DNA of 64,000 nucleotides, taken from NCBI RefSeq assembly GCF_002160015.1, contig NZ_NFJT01000013.1, positions 23,346 through 87,345 of the forward strand. The letters are read 5' to 3'. How positions within the stretch are numbered: the stretch's first letter is position 1; every line of letters starts with the position of its first letter. The DNA comes from Anaerofilum sp. An201. GTDB taxonomy: Bacteria > Bacillota > Clostridia > Oscillospirales > Ruminococcaceae. Below are positions 49,130 to 56,503 of this stretch, in pieces. The notes under the pieces are model-generated. The model ran no database searches. It saw only the letters and a list, made by a program, of their open reading frames with translations, and was not told the DNA's origin. A program made the position numbers and the translations under genes.

Positions 49130-49274
49130 TTTCTTTGCCTCCTATAGGTTATTGGTTGATGCCGGTGCGGCACCAACATGACCTCTCCGCGTTCTGCGGG
49201 GGGTATGTCGTTGTGGGGGTGTGTGCCAAAGCAGTTGGCGCGGTGTTTCAGCGCCCTTACTTTTTATGTGCGGC
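49130..49274 (-). other. 145-nt spacer between rpsJ and rplC
   Basis: Other spacers in the superoperon are mostly 0-30 nt. This one contains short inverted repeats (for example CTCCGC/GCGGGG near 49183-49201 and GCCGGTGCGGCACC near 49160) and no ORF. It may hold a regulatory or RNA-processing structure. I see no promoter of good quality. Confidence 0.4.
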
Positions 49275-49586
49275 TCACAGCTTCACTTCGATCTCCACGC
49301 CAGCGGGGAGCTGCAGGCTCTTCAGAGCCTCCACCGTCTTGTTGGACGGCTTCAGAATGTCGATCAGGCGCTTGTGGGTGCGGGTCTCAAACTGCTCGCG
49401 GCTGTCCTTGTACTTGTGAACAGCGCGCAGGATGGTGACCACCTCTTTGTCGGTGGGCAGGGGGATCGGGCCGGACACGCGTGCGCCGGTGCGCTTCACG
49501 GTCTCCACGATCTTCTCTGCGGCCGCATCGATCAACTGATGATCGTAGCTCTTGAGTCGGATTCTGATCTTTTCCTTGACTGCCAT
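49275..49586 (-). CDS. rpsJ: 30S ribosomal protein S10
   Basis: 103 residues from the ATG at 49586 (TAGGAGGCG before it); the longer frame upstream is leader. [40 protein letters not shown] and [18 protein letters not shown] end identify it. S10 (NusE) also acts in antitermination with NusB. It is the first gene of the superoperon; rpsL, rpsG, fusA and tuf are not upstream here. Confidence 0.98.
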   Translation of the reverse strand: MAVKEKIRIRLKSYDHQLIDAAAEKIVETVKRTGARVSGPIPLPTDKEVVTILRAVHKYKDSREQFETRTHKRLIDILKPSNKTVEALKSLQLPAGVEIEVKL

Positions 49587-49906
49587 TTGCTTTCGCCTCC
49601 TATAAAATTTTGCGCTTAGGCGAGCCGATAAATCACTTAACACTGCGCCGGGTGTTTCACGCTTTCCCATGAGAAAAACCGGTGAACCGCCAGGCAGTTC
49701 ATCCGGGGAATCCTTATGGCAAATTCGCGTGGACATTGGTTCGCGGAGTAACTGCGCGAACGTATCCCTTTGCACTCAGTAATTCTTTCGCCCGGTTCTA
49801 AGATCGGACATACTCGGCGGAAAAACCCACGAAACGTCGTGGCAACCTCCCGCGTCATCGCATATCGTGGCCTGCGCGGACTTGCCGTGCAAGCCATTCG
49901 CAGCCG
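49587..49906 (-). promoter_or_regulatory. Long 5' leader of the S10 superoperon
   Basis: About 320 nt between the predicted transcription start and rpsJ, without a plausible gene (the frame extending rpsJ upstream has no ribosome-binding site). It contains several inverted segments, including GGTTCGCGGAGTAACTGCGC/GTTCGCGCAGTT-like pairing around 49738-49765 and CCGGTGAACCGCCAGGCAG/GTTCATCCGG around 49679-49707. Candidate for r-protein (L4-type) or other autoregulation. Confidence 0.5.
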
Positions 49907-49912
49907 TATATG

Positions 49913-49941
49913 ATAATACCATAAAACCCCCATACATGCAA
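49913..49941 (-). promoter_or_regulatory. Promoter of the S10 superoperon
   Basis: On the minus strand TTGCAT (49941-49936), 17-nt spacer, TATTAT (49918-49913). It is the only good promoter found upstream of rpsJ. Confidence 0.75.
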
Positions 49942-50027
49942 GGGTTTTGCCAAAAAAAGGCGCCGTTTTTTCGATTCTCCCTTTTGAACAAACCGCAAAA
50001 ACAGCGCCGTATTTTTTTGTGCAGATT

Positions 50028-51770
50028 TCAGTTCTCCCGCAGCCGCTCCTCCAGCCCCGGTTCGGGGGTGATGTAGGCGGTCTCGTAGTGCTCGTAGAGC
50101 ACCATGCCGGGCTTGAGGTCGCCGGTCTTGCGGATGTTGCGCACCTCGGTGTAGTCCACCGCCACCTTCGCGCCGCCGGCCTGGCTGGAGTGCAGCACCG
50201 CCAGCATCGCGGCCTCGTTCTGGGTGCGCAGGGGGATGTCGCGCCCCTCGCTCATCACCACCGTGTGGCTGCCGGGGGCGTTCTTGGTGTGGAACCACAG
50301 GTCCTTGCCGCGGGCGGTCTTGAGTGTGAGGCGGTCGTTCTGCAGGTTGTTGCGGCCCACCAGGATCAAAAACCCGTCCGACGAGCGGTAGCGCAGGAAG
50401 TCGGCCGGTTTCTGGCGCTTCTCGCGCACCTTATAATATTTCAGGTATCCCTGGCTCTTCAGCTCGGCGCGGATCTCGCCCAGCATCTGCTCGCCGGTGG
50501 CGGCCTGCACCTCGTACAGCACCGTCTCCAGATAGGCGATCTCCTTCTCGCCGTCGGCCAGCAGGGTCTTCAGCATCCGGGCGGCGGTCTGCTTCTTCTT
50601 GTATTCCTTGAAATACTTCTGCGCGTTGGCGGCGGGGCCCAGCCGCACGTCCAGCGGGATGGTGACCTCCTCGCCGGTGTACCAGTTCTGCAGGGTGACC
50701 TGCTTCTGCCCCTTTTCCAGCGCCCAGAGGTTGGCGCTCAGCAGCTCGCCGAACACCCGCAGCTGGTCGGACGCCTCGCTCTGGGCCAGCTCCTCGGTGC
50801 GGGCGGCCTGCTTGCGCACCGCGCGCTCGTGCAGGTTGTGCACCGTCTTGGCCAGGTCCCGGCTCTTCTGGCGCAGGCGCTCGGCGCGGTCCTTGGCACA
50901 GTAGTAGTCCTCCAGCAGCAGGCTGAAGTTCTCGTACTGCCGGCTTTCCAGCGCGCCATCGTACTGCGTCAGGGCGGTGAAGCTGAACTCCACCGGCTTG
51001 CCGTCCGGCTGGCGCACCAGCACCGGGTGCCCGCCGTCCAGCCAGTCGGCGCGGATGGCGTCGCAGGCGGCGGCCAGGGCTGCCCTGTCGGCGGCGGTCA
51101 TCTCGTTGCCGCGCACCTCGCGCCCCCCAAAGGCGCGCCAGGCGGCTTCCCGGCAGACCACCGGCCCCACCCCGCCGCAGCATTTCATCAGCGCGTCGGC
51201 AGCCGGCAGCTCCTTCTGCGCCACCGCCTCGGCCAGCTCGGCGCCGGTCACGGCCACAAAGTCGGGTTTGGCGGGCTTGGGCGGCAGGGTGTAGGCCAGG
51301 CCCGGCAGCAGCTGGCGCACCGCCGAGGCCTCGAAGTCCACCCGCTTGAGGGCGTCGAGGATCTTGCCGTTTTGCACCAGCACCAGGTTGGAATAGCGGC
51401 CCATCAGCTCGGCGGCGAGGGTGTTCAAAACGAGGTCGCCCATCTCGTTCACGCACTGAAAATCAAAAAACGCGATGCGCTCGCCCTGCGGCAGGCGCAC
51501 GTCCACCAGCTTGCCGCCCGCCAGATGCTTGCGCAGCAGCATGCAGAAGGAGGGGGGCGTCTGGGGGTTCTCGAAGGTCTCGTTGGTCAGACAGACGCGC
51601 GCCGACCCCGACCGGGCCGACACGAACAGCTTATACCCGGCGGTGCGGGTGCGCAATTGCAGCACCACCTCGTCGCGGGTGGGCTCGAAGATCTTGTCGA
51701 TGCGGGCTTCCAGCAGGGTCTCGCGCAGCTGCCCGGCCGTCAGCGCCAGTGTTGCGGCATCCAGTGCCAT
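50028..51770 (-). CDS. rqcH: Rqc2/NEMF homologue RqcH (fibronectin-binding A family)
   Basis: 580 residues from the ATG at 51770 (AGGAGAAC before it). NFACT-N domain (MALDAATLALTAGQLRETLL, ...ARSGSARVCLTNETFENPQT), two helix-hairpin-helix regions, long coiled coil (about 280-430) and NFACT-R domain with SSDGFLILVGRNNLQNDRLT and the conserved DLWFHTKNAPGSH. Bacterial RqcH binds obstructed 50S subunits and adds C-terminal alanine tails that mark the peptide for degradation. It is transcribed downstream of, and with, the TrmK-Nif3 fusion. Confidence 0.93.
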   Translation of the reverse strand: MALDAATLALTAGQLRETLLEARIDKIFEPTRDEVVLQLRTRTAGYKLFVSARSGSARVCLTNETFENPQTPPSFCMLLRKHLAGGKLVDVRLPQGERIAFFDFQCVNEMGDLVLNTLAAELMGRYSNLVLVQNGKILDALKRVDFEASAVRQLLPGLAYTLPPKPAKPDFVAVTGAELAEAVAQKELPAADALMKCCGGVGPVVCREAAWRAFGGREVRGNEMTAADRAALAAACDAIRADWLDGGHPVLVRQPDGKPVEFSFTALTQYDGALESRQYENFSLLLEDYYCAKDRAERLRQKSRDLAKTVHNLHERAVRKQAARTEELAQSEASDQLRVFGELLSANLWALEKGQKQVTLQNWYTGEEVTIPLDVRLGPAANAQKYFKEYKKKQTAARMLKTLLADGEKEIAYLETVLYEVQAATGEQMLGEIRAELKSQGYLKYYKVREKRQKPADFLRYRSSDGFLILVGRNNLQNDRLTLKTARGKDLWFHTKNAPGSHTVVMSEGRDIPLRTQNEAAMLAVLHSSQAGGAKVAVDYTEVRNIRKTGDLKPGMVLYEHYETAYITPEPGLEERLREN

Positions 51771-51783
51771 GTGTTCTCCTCCT

Positions 51784-53214
51784 TCAGCGGGGCAATACCG
51801 GGGTGAAGGGCGGGCGCTCGTCCCGGCTCTCCAACACCTCCAGCTCCCCAAAGCGCTCCCGCAGCCAGTCGGCCAGGCGGTGCACGGCGGGGTGTTCGGT
51901 GGCGTAGTGGCCGCCCACGATCAGGCTCATGCCGCGCTGCAGAGCGTCCAGCCCCTCGTGGTGGGCCGCCTCGCCGGTGACGAGACAATCGGCTCCGGCT
52001 TCGCGGGCGGCGTCGGCGAAGTCTCCCCCGCTGCCGCCCACCACCGCCACCGTGCGGATGGGGTGTGCGGCATCGGCCAGCATCACCGGCGTACCCAGCA
52101 CAGAGGCTGCATGGGCGGCGAAGTCCGCGGCGGACTGCTCCGGCACCTCGCCCACCCGGCCGAGACCGGCAAACGGGCGCACATTTGCAAGGCCCAGCAG
52201 CGCGGCCAGCACGTCGTTCACGCCGCCTTCGGCGGTGTCGAAGTTGGTGTGGGCGCAGACGGCCGACAGCCCTTCCCGCACCAGCAGGGCGGCGGGCTGG
52301 TCGGACAGGTGTTTCAGCGCGTGGAAGATCACCGGATGGTGCGACACCACCAGCTGGCAGTCCAGCCGTTTGGCCTCGGCCACCACGGCGGGGGTGATGT
52401 CCAGCGCGGCCAGCACCCGGCGCACCGGCTGCCCGGCGTCCACCAGCAGGCCCACGTTGTCCCATTCCTCGGCCAGGGCGGCGGGCGCTTTTTCTTCGAT
52501 GTATGCGGCGATATCGGCAGGATACAGCATGGTCCTTCTCCCCTCTTCTGTCAGTTCCAGCCCGCGCAGCCAGGCCAGCAGCCGCCGGGCTTCCTGTTGT
52601 TCCCGGCCGCGCAGTCCGCGCAGCTGTTTTTCCAGTTTGGCGGCGGTGTCGTCCCGCAGGCGGGCGGCGTGCGGTTTTGCGGCCGACAGGCCGACCAGGC
52701 AGAATTCGCCGTCCGGCTCCCGCTCCTCGCCGGTGTACCCGGCGCAGAGCACGGTGTACACCCGCCCGGCCGCCACCACCGGCGTCTCGTCCTCCAGCGC
52801 AAATCCGCGGCGGCACAGCTCCCGGCGCAGCAGCGGCGTCTTGGTGGCGGCACACAAAATCAGCCGGATGCCCTTGCGGCGCACCCAGCCGGCGGCGTCG
52901 AGGATATGCAGGATGGTCTCGGCGCTGATGCCGGCCATCACGATGTCGTCGGCCTCGCCCGCTTCCAGCGGCGCCAGGCCGTCGCCCAGGCGCAGGTCCA
53001 CCCGGTCGGCACAGCCGGCGGCCGCGCAGGTGGCGCGGGCGGTCTCCAGCGGAGCGGCGTGGATGTCGGTGCCGATCACCCGGCAGCCCTCCAGCGCCAG
53101 CCGCGCCGCCAGCTTGCCGTGGTCGCACCCCACGTCGGCCACCCGCGCGCCCGGCCGCACATAGGCGGCGCAGGCGGCAAGGCGGGCGTCCAGATGCGGC
53201 GCCTTAGTTTCCAA
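51784..53214 (-). CDS. Fusion of tRNA m1A22 methyltransferase (TrmK) and Nif3-like metal protein
   Basis: 476 residues. Residues 1-228 are TrmK: SAM-binding VRPGARVADVGCDHGKLAAR, IGTDIHAAPLETARA, and DDIVMAGISAETILHILDAA; TrmK methylates N1 of A22 in tRNAs. From Met229 (LYPADIAAYIEEKAPAAL) onward it is a Nif3/YqfO protein with dinuclear metal ligands in CQLVVSHHPVIFHALKHL, CAHTNFDTAEGGVND and VGGHYATEHPAVH; the PII-like insert of Bacillus YqfO is absent. In Bacillus the two are adjacent genes. The start is a TTG at 53214 inside the end of the DUF1858 gene, without its own ribosome-binding site. A Shine-Dalgarno-like AGGGGAGAAGG precedes the internal ATG at 52530, so free Nif3 could also be made. 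Confidence 0.85.
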   Translation of the reverse strand: METKAPHLDARLAACAAYVRPGARVADVGCDHGKLAARLALEGCRVIGTDIHAAPLETARATCAAAGCADRVDLRLGDGLAPLEAGEADDIVMAGISAETILHILDAAGWVRRKGIRLILCAATKTPLLRRELCRRGFALEDETPVVAAGRVYTVLCAGYTGEEREPDGEFCLVGLSAAKPHAARLRDDTAAKLEKQLRGLRGREQQEARRLLAWLRGLELTEEGRRTMLYPADIAAYIEEKAPAALAEEWDNVGLLVDAGQPVRRVLAALDITPAVVAEAKRLDCQLVVSHHPVIFHALKHLSDQPAALLVREGLSAVCAHTNFDTAEGGVNDVLAALLGLANVRPFAGLGRVGEVPEQSAADFAAHAASVLGTPVMLADAAHPIRTVAVVGGSGGDFADAAREAGADCLVTGEAAHHEGLDALQRGMSLIVGGHYATEHPAVHRLADWLRERFGELEVLESRDERPPFTPVLPR

Positions 53215-53401
53215 AGTGGGCGTTCAGCTTGGCCACCAGCTCGTCGGCGTTGGTGCCGTGCACCATGCAGGCCTGCTCGATGGTCTCGCCGCGGGCGGAC
53301 GGACAGCCCAGACAGTGCATGCCGATCTCCAGGAAATACGGAGCCACCGCGGGGTCCAGGTCCAGCAGGGAGCCGATGATGGTATCTTTGGTCACAGTCA
53401 T
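53204..53401 (-). CDS. DUF1858 protein
   Basis: 65 residues, MTVTKDTIIGSLLDLDPAVA, EIGMHCLGCPSARGETIEQA. The CLGCP motif is the hallmark of DUF1858/ScdA-N-like proteins, which are probably redox or metal responsive. It overlaps the TrmK-Nif3 start by 11 nt, so the two are likely translated together. The ATG follows GAGAGGAT. Confidence 0.9.
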   Translation of the reverse strand: MTVTKDTIIGSLLDLDPAVAPYFLEIGMHCLGCPSARGETIEQACMVHGTNADELVAKLNAHFGN

Positions 53402-53505
53402 GGTGAATATCCTCTCTTTCCTGCCCGGCTATGGGCAATATACACTGTATTGTACCCCAAACCCGGGCAATATTGCAAGCCCGGCGAAAGATTTCACACG
53501 CAAAA

Positions 53506-53540
53506 AGCGCCCTCCCAAAGCCGGGAAGGCGCCTTTTTTG
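53506..53540. terminator. Terminator between the zinc-ribbon gene and the DUF1858 gene
   Basis: GCGCC/GGCGC outer stem with CTCCC/GGGAA inner pairs, A-tract on the left and six T on the right. It ends the minus-strand zinc-ribbon transcript 19 nt after its stop. Confidence 0.75.
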
Positions 53541-53558
53541 CGAAGTGTGGAGCGTGGA

Positions 53559-53834
53559 TCACTCGCCCTTCTGCGCGGCAAAGCACTCGCTGCAGTATAC
53601 GGGACGGTCCTCGCGGGGCTTGAAGGGAACCTTGCAAGCCTTGCCGCAGGAAGCGCACACGGCGTCGAACATCTCGCGGGGAGCGCGGCCACCGGCCTTG
53701 CGGGCATCACGGCAGGCCTTGCAGCGCTGGGGCTCGTTCTCGAAGCCCTTCTCAGCGTAGAACTCCTGCTCGCCGGCGGTGAACACGAACTCGTTGCCGC
53801 ACTCTTTGCAGACTAAGGTTTTGTCCTGGAACAT
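53559..53834 (-). CDS. Small zinc-ribbon protein
   Basis: 91 residues from the ATG at 53834 (AGGAGATACCAATT before it). Four CxxC pairs: CKECGNEFVF, CKACRDARK, CASCGKACK and CSECFAAQK, enough for two zinc ribbons. The first half matches the probable zinc-ribbon family common in Firmicutes (QEFYAEKGFENEPQRC). Function unknown; possibly RNA or protein binding. Confidence 0.85.
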   Translation of the reverse strand: MFQDKTLVCKECGNEFVFTAGEQEFYAEKGFENEPQRCKACRDARKAGGRAPREMFDAVCASCGKACKVPFKPREDRPVYCSECFAAQKGE

Positions 53835-53864
53835 AATTGGTATCTCCTCTTGGATAAATATTTT

Positions 53865-53933
53865 GCCCGCGGAAGGATTCAAACCGACACCTTTGGCTTT
53901 TGGACCAACGCTCTTCTTTAAGCTACATAGGGC
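53865..53933 (-). pseudogene. Degenerate tRNA-like sequence (tRNA-Trp-like)
   Basis: On the minus strand: acceptor ends GCCC/GGGC, a D-arm-like TAGCTTAAAGAAGAGC, an anticodon-arm-like TTGGTCCAAAAGCCAA containing CCA, and a T-loop-like GGTTTGAATCC. At 69 nt it is too short. The acceptor keeps only four pairs, the anticodon loop is out of register, and the T-stem lacks pairs, as if small deletions removed bases. I read it as a decayed tRNA, most like tRNA-Trp. Chance similarity is possible. Confidence 0.4.
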
Positions 53934-53978
53934 ATATATCGCGCGGCCCCCGCGGGGACCGGAACGCTTGTTAAAATT

Positions 53979-54548
53979 TCAGGCCAGCTCGTCGTCGCGC
54001 AGTTTGCGGCGCACCCGCTGCATGGCGTTTTCGGCGGCTTTGCGGCTGCAGCCCAGCCGGGCGCTGATCTCGGCGTGGCCGTATCCGTCCAGCACCAGCT
54101 GCAGCACCTGCCACTCGAAGGCCGACAGCCTTGTGTGGATGCTGTGCATGGTGGAGTGATACTGGGCGTTGTCGATGGCGATCTGCTCGGGGTCTGCGGC
54201 GTCGGCTTCGGGGTGCTGCTCCAGCGTGAGCGCCTGGTTGAGCAGCTGATGCTTTTTGCGCAGCGCCGTGCGCCGGGCCGTTTCCACGGCGTTGGCGATG
54301 CAGTGCCGGGCATAGGTGGCAAACAAAGCACCCGCATCGGGCGAATAGGTGCGCACCGCGCGCAGCAGGCCGATCACGCCCTCCTGCATCAGGTCTTCCA
54401 GCTCAAGGCCGGGACAGACGGCGTCCGCCGCCTCTCCGCGCACCGCCGGAAGCATGCGCGCGATCACGGCGGCCAGTGCCTGTTCGTCGCCTTCGGCCGC
54501 GCGGCGGATCTGTTCTTGCGGGATCTGTGTGTCCACATATGCCTCCAT
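53979..54548 (-). CDS. Sigma-70 family RNA polymerase sigma factor
   Basis: About 189 residues. Region 2: CPGLELEDLMQEGVIGLLRA, YSPDAGALFATYARHCIANA (core binding and -10 recognition). Region 4: SAFEWQVLQLVLDGYGHAEI, LGCSRKAAENAMQRVRRKLR (helix-turn-helix for -35). No region 1 or 3 is evident, so it is an alternative sigma, of SigH-like size. The start is uncertain: ATG at 54548 has no good ribosome-binding site, whereas the GTG at 54536 has GGAGG 5 nt before it. No anti-sigma gene is adjacent. Confidence 0.8.
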   Translation of the reverse strand: MEAYVDTQIPQEQIRRAAEGDEQALAAVIARMLPAVRGEAADAVCPGLELEDLMQEGVIGLLRAVRTYSPDAGALFATYARHCIANAVETARRTALRKKHQLLNQALTLEQHPEADAADPEQIAIDNAQYHSTMHSIHTRLSAFEWQVLQLVLDGYGHAEISARLGCSRKAAENAMQRVRRKLRDDELA

Positions 54549-54708
54549 CACACCAATGAATCTATTACATTTTACTAATCGGGCCGCTATTTGTCAATCT
54601 GTTTTATGAAAAAACCACGAAAACGACTGCTTTTGTAATTGTTTTGACACGTTCTCTCCCGTTTCGCACGCGATCCGGCGGCCGCCGGCGGCAATTTATG
54701 CCCCGGGC

Positions 54709-54737
54709 TTGCAATCCGGTCCAAAACATAGTATAAT
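54709..54737 (+). promoter_or_regulatory. Promoter of tRNA-Leu
   Basis: TTGCAA (54709-54714), 17-nt spacer, TATAAT (54732-54737), 19 nt before the mature tRNA. Confidence 0.85.
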
Positions 54738-54756
54738 CGTATCGCACACCATATAT

Positions 54757-54841
54757 GCCGGTGTGTCGGAATTGGCAGACGACCGCGACTCAAAATCGTG
54801 TGGAGAAATCCGTGTGGGTTCGAGTCCCACCACCGGCACCA
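54757..54841 (+). tRNA. tRNA-Leu (CAA)
   Basis: 85 nt with encoded CCA. The acceptor GCCGGTG pairs with CACCGGC. The anticodon loop is CTCAAAA with anticodon CAA. There is a long variable arm, and the T-arm is GTGGG-TTCGAGT-CCCAC. All stems are intact. Sequence of different composition begins right after it, so its 3' end is a likely integration site. Confidence 0.95.
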
Positions 54842-54859
54842 TAAAAGCAAAACAGTATA

Positions 54860-54900
54860 GATGCCGTAGGCCAGAAGCCTACGGCATCAACTGTTTCCGG
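54860..54900 (+). terminator. Terminator of tRNA-Leu
   Basis: Perfect 12-bp stem (54860-54871 with 54877-54888); T-rich sequence (CTTTTT) follows somewhat later. Confidence 0.6.
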
Positions 54901-54938
54901 GCTTTTTCCCCTCGAAAATTCACCGATGATTCCATAGA

Positions 54939-55000
54939 TGCCAACCACTGTTTCCCCCTAACTGGTGGGACTCGAACCCCCATCTGCTCAGAGGTTGGCA
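54939..55000 (-). repeat. Inverted partial copy of a tRNA T-arm bounded by an inverted repeat
   Basis: 54963-54979 is the exact reverse complement of 17 bases of the tRNA-Leu T-arm (54816-54832). The fragment lies inside an 8-bp inverted repeat (54939-54946 with 54993-55000). The flanking words ATAGATGCC and ACTGTTTCC are also shared with the tRNA terminator region at 54857-54897. It looks like debris of integration or of an old tRNA copy. Confidence 0.55.
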
Positions 55001-55018
55001 AAATCAAAACCATGTGGT

Positions 55019-55164
55019 GCCCTTTTTGAAGCAGCATTTTTCAAAAAGGGCGCTATTTTTCTGCCAGTAGAATACACAAAGTTTGGGGCGTCAATTTGTT
55101 GGTCGTGATGGGCCAATCGATTGGCGCCCTTTTTCATTTTCAGACCATTTCAAAAAGGGCGCTA
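55019..55164 (+). promoter_or_regulatory. Two related hairpins upstream of the element operon
   Basis: Hairpin one: 12-bp arms 55019-55030/55040-55051. Hairpin two: 11-bp arms 55124-55134/55152-55162. Both right arms read CAAAAAGGGCGCTA, a direct repeat, so each right arm could also pair with the other's left arm. They fill the 344-bp stretch between tRNA-Leu and the first element gene. Possible regulator site, attenuator or element-end repeats. Confidence 0.5.
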
Positions 55165-55185
55165 AGATTCAGGAGGTAAAACAAG

Positions 55186-55860
55186 ATGGATAGACAACAA
55201 TTTTTCCGAGAACTTTGCACGGTGCTTGGCCGAGAAGGCTTCACCACACAGCCGGAGCAGGATGACCTCCTCCCGGTGGAATGGGACGGCCGTCCTCTCT
55301 GCCGAATCACCGAGGGTGGAGGGGTTCGCTACTGGCAGGAGGATGTGGCCACTCCGGAACGGGACCAGGCCTGTGAGCGGGCCACCAATCTGGCCTGCAT
55401 GGTGCAGGAGTACATGACCTTGATGGAGCAGGCTCCCCCGCTGAAGGCTCAGGGGCTGTCGGGAGATTTCAGGGTGCTGGCTGATTTCAACGGAACGGTT
55501 CTGGCCGGACATCCGACCCAATATGGTGTCCACTTTGTTACCTGGGACTGGAACTTTGACCGCACAGGTCTTAACTACGGACGCTACTTTCAGGAAAACT
55601 ATTCGGGCGCCAAGCAGGACTTCGCCACCCGGTCCGGTCTCATCTCGAAACAGCAGGTATTCAATGAGGCACAGCTTGCTGAAATTTACCGCTGCTGTGC
55701 TGATACCCTGGACGCCGGATTCGATTTGACCTATGACCAGGAACAATGCATCAAAGGCGTTCAGGAACAGATCCTGAGCGGAATGCCCAATATCCTGGAT
55801 CACATCAATGAGCAAGAGCAACACTCTACGGATTCTCAAAGCCAGGAGCTGACAATGTAA
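55186..55860 (+). CDS. Element-encoded protein of unknown function
   Basis: 224 residues; ATG after AGGAGGT. A soluble alpha/beta protein (REGFTTQPEQDDLLPVEWDG, FVTWDWNFDRTGLNYGRYFQ). I do not recognise a family beyond its resemblance to cargo proteins of Clostridia conjugative elements. It is the first gene of the lower-GC block and is followed by a terminator-like hairpin, so it may be expressed more strongly than the rest. Confidence 0.7.
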   Translation: MDRQQFFRELCTVLGREGFTTQPEQDDLLPVEWDGRPLCRITEGGGVRYWQEDVATPERDQACERATNLACMVQEYMTLMEQAPPLKAQGLSGDFRVLADFNGTVLAGHPTQYGVHFVTWDWNFDRTGLNYGRYFQENYSGAKQDFATRSGLISKQQVFNEAQLAEIYRCCADTLDAGFDLTYDQEQCIKGVQEQILSGMPNILDHINEQEQHSTDSQSQELTM

Positions 55861-55868
55861 TACACCGA

Positions 55869-55907
55869 GCGCTGGAGTTTTAGAAGCAAGACTCCGGCGC
55901 TTTTTTT
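55869..55907 (+). terminator. Terminator inside the element operon
   Basis: 10-bp stem (55869-55878 with 55891-55900, one wobble) followed by seven T. Confidence 0.8.
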
Positions 55908-55933
55908 ATTTCACCGAAAGGAGATCACTACCC

Positions 55934-56500
55934 ATGACGCGCCACTTTATGAGAGATACCCCCTTGTACCAGATGGAGCAGATGATGATGACCCCGCCTT
56001 ATTTTAAGCCAAGAGGCCACAGCCTGCGCCGCTCCGGATTCCGGTATCAGGCCAAGGATGTGGACTGTGAATACTGCATGAATTACTCTCGCAGGAACCT
56101 CTGCCCTCTGTACCAGCAGTCTCTGCAGTTCTTTCGTACTGACGAACACCGCAGACGATGGATGCACTGGCGAACACGCTACCACCGATTGTCGCAACGC
56201 AACCAGGCAGCGCTGTTTCTCCTGACAGCCTACGATGATATCTGGCGCAGGGTAATCTGGAAAGTTGAAGATAATGGCTTCGATTTTGACTCCGTCCGGC
56301 TCGCCGGCATCCAGCCGGAGCTTTACAGCGTTTATCAGGCAGCGAAGGCTATTTCCATCGGTAGCCAAAACATTACCATTGCTGATCTCGCATCCCGTGA
56401 ACTGGTCACAGATGAGGCGTTCCAACTGATTATCTGCGCTCTGCTTCTGGCCAAGTACGGTAATGCGATTTCAAATTTAGAAAGAAAGGGTGATTCCTAA
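55934..56500 (+). CDS. Element-encoded protein with a four-Cys segment
   Basis: 188 residues; ATG after AAAGGAG. DVDCEYCMNYSRRNLCPLYQ gives a Cys-x2-Cys...Cys cluster that might hold metal. Basic N-terminal half (RRRWMHWRTRYHRLSQRNQA) suggests nucleic acid binding. Family not recognised. It ends 3 nt before the next gene. Confidence 0.7.
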   Translation: MTRHFMRDTPLYQMEQMMMTPPYFKPRGHSLRRSGFRYQAKDVDCEYCMNYSRRNLCPLYQQSLQFFRTDEHRRRWMHWRTRYHRLSQRNQAALFLLTAYDDIWRRVIWKVEDNGFDFDSVRLAGIQPELYSVYQAAKAISIGSQNITIADLASRELVTDEAFQLIICALLLAKYGNAISNLERKGDS

Positions 56501-56503
56501 AGC

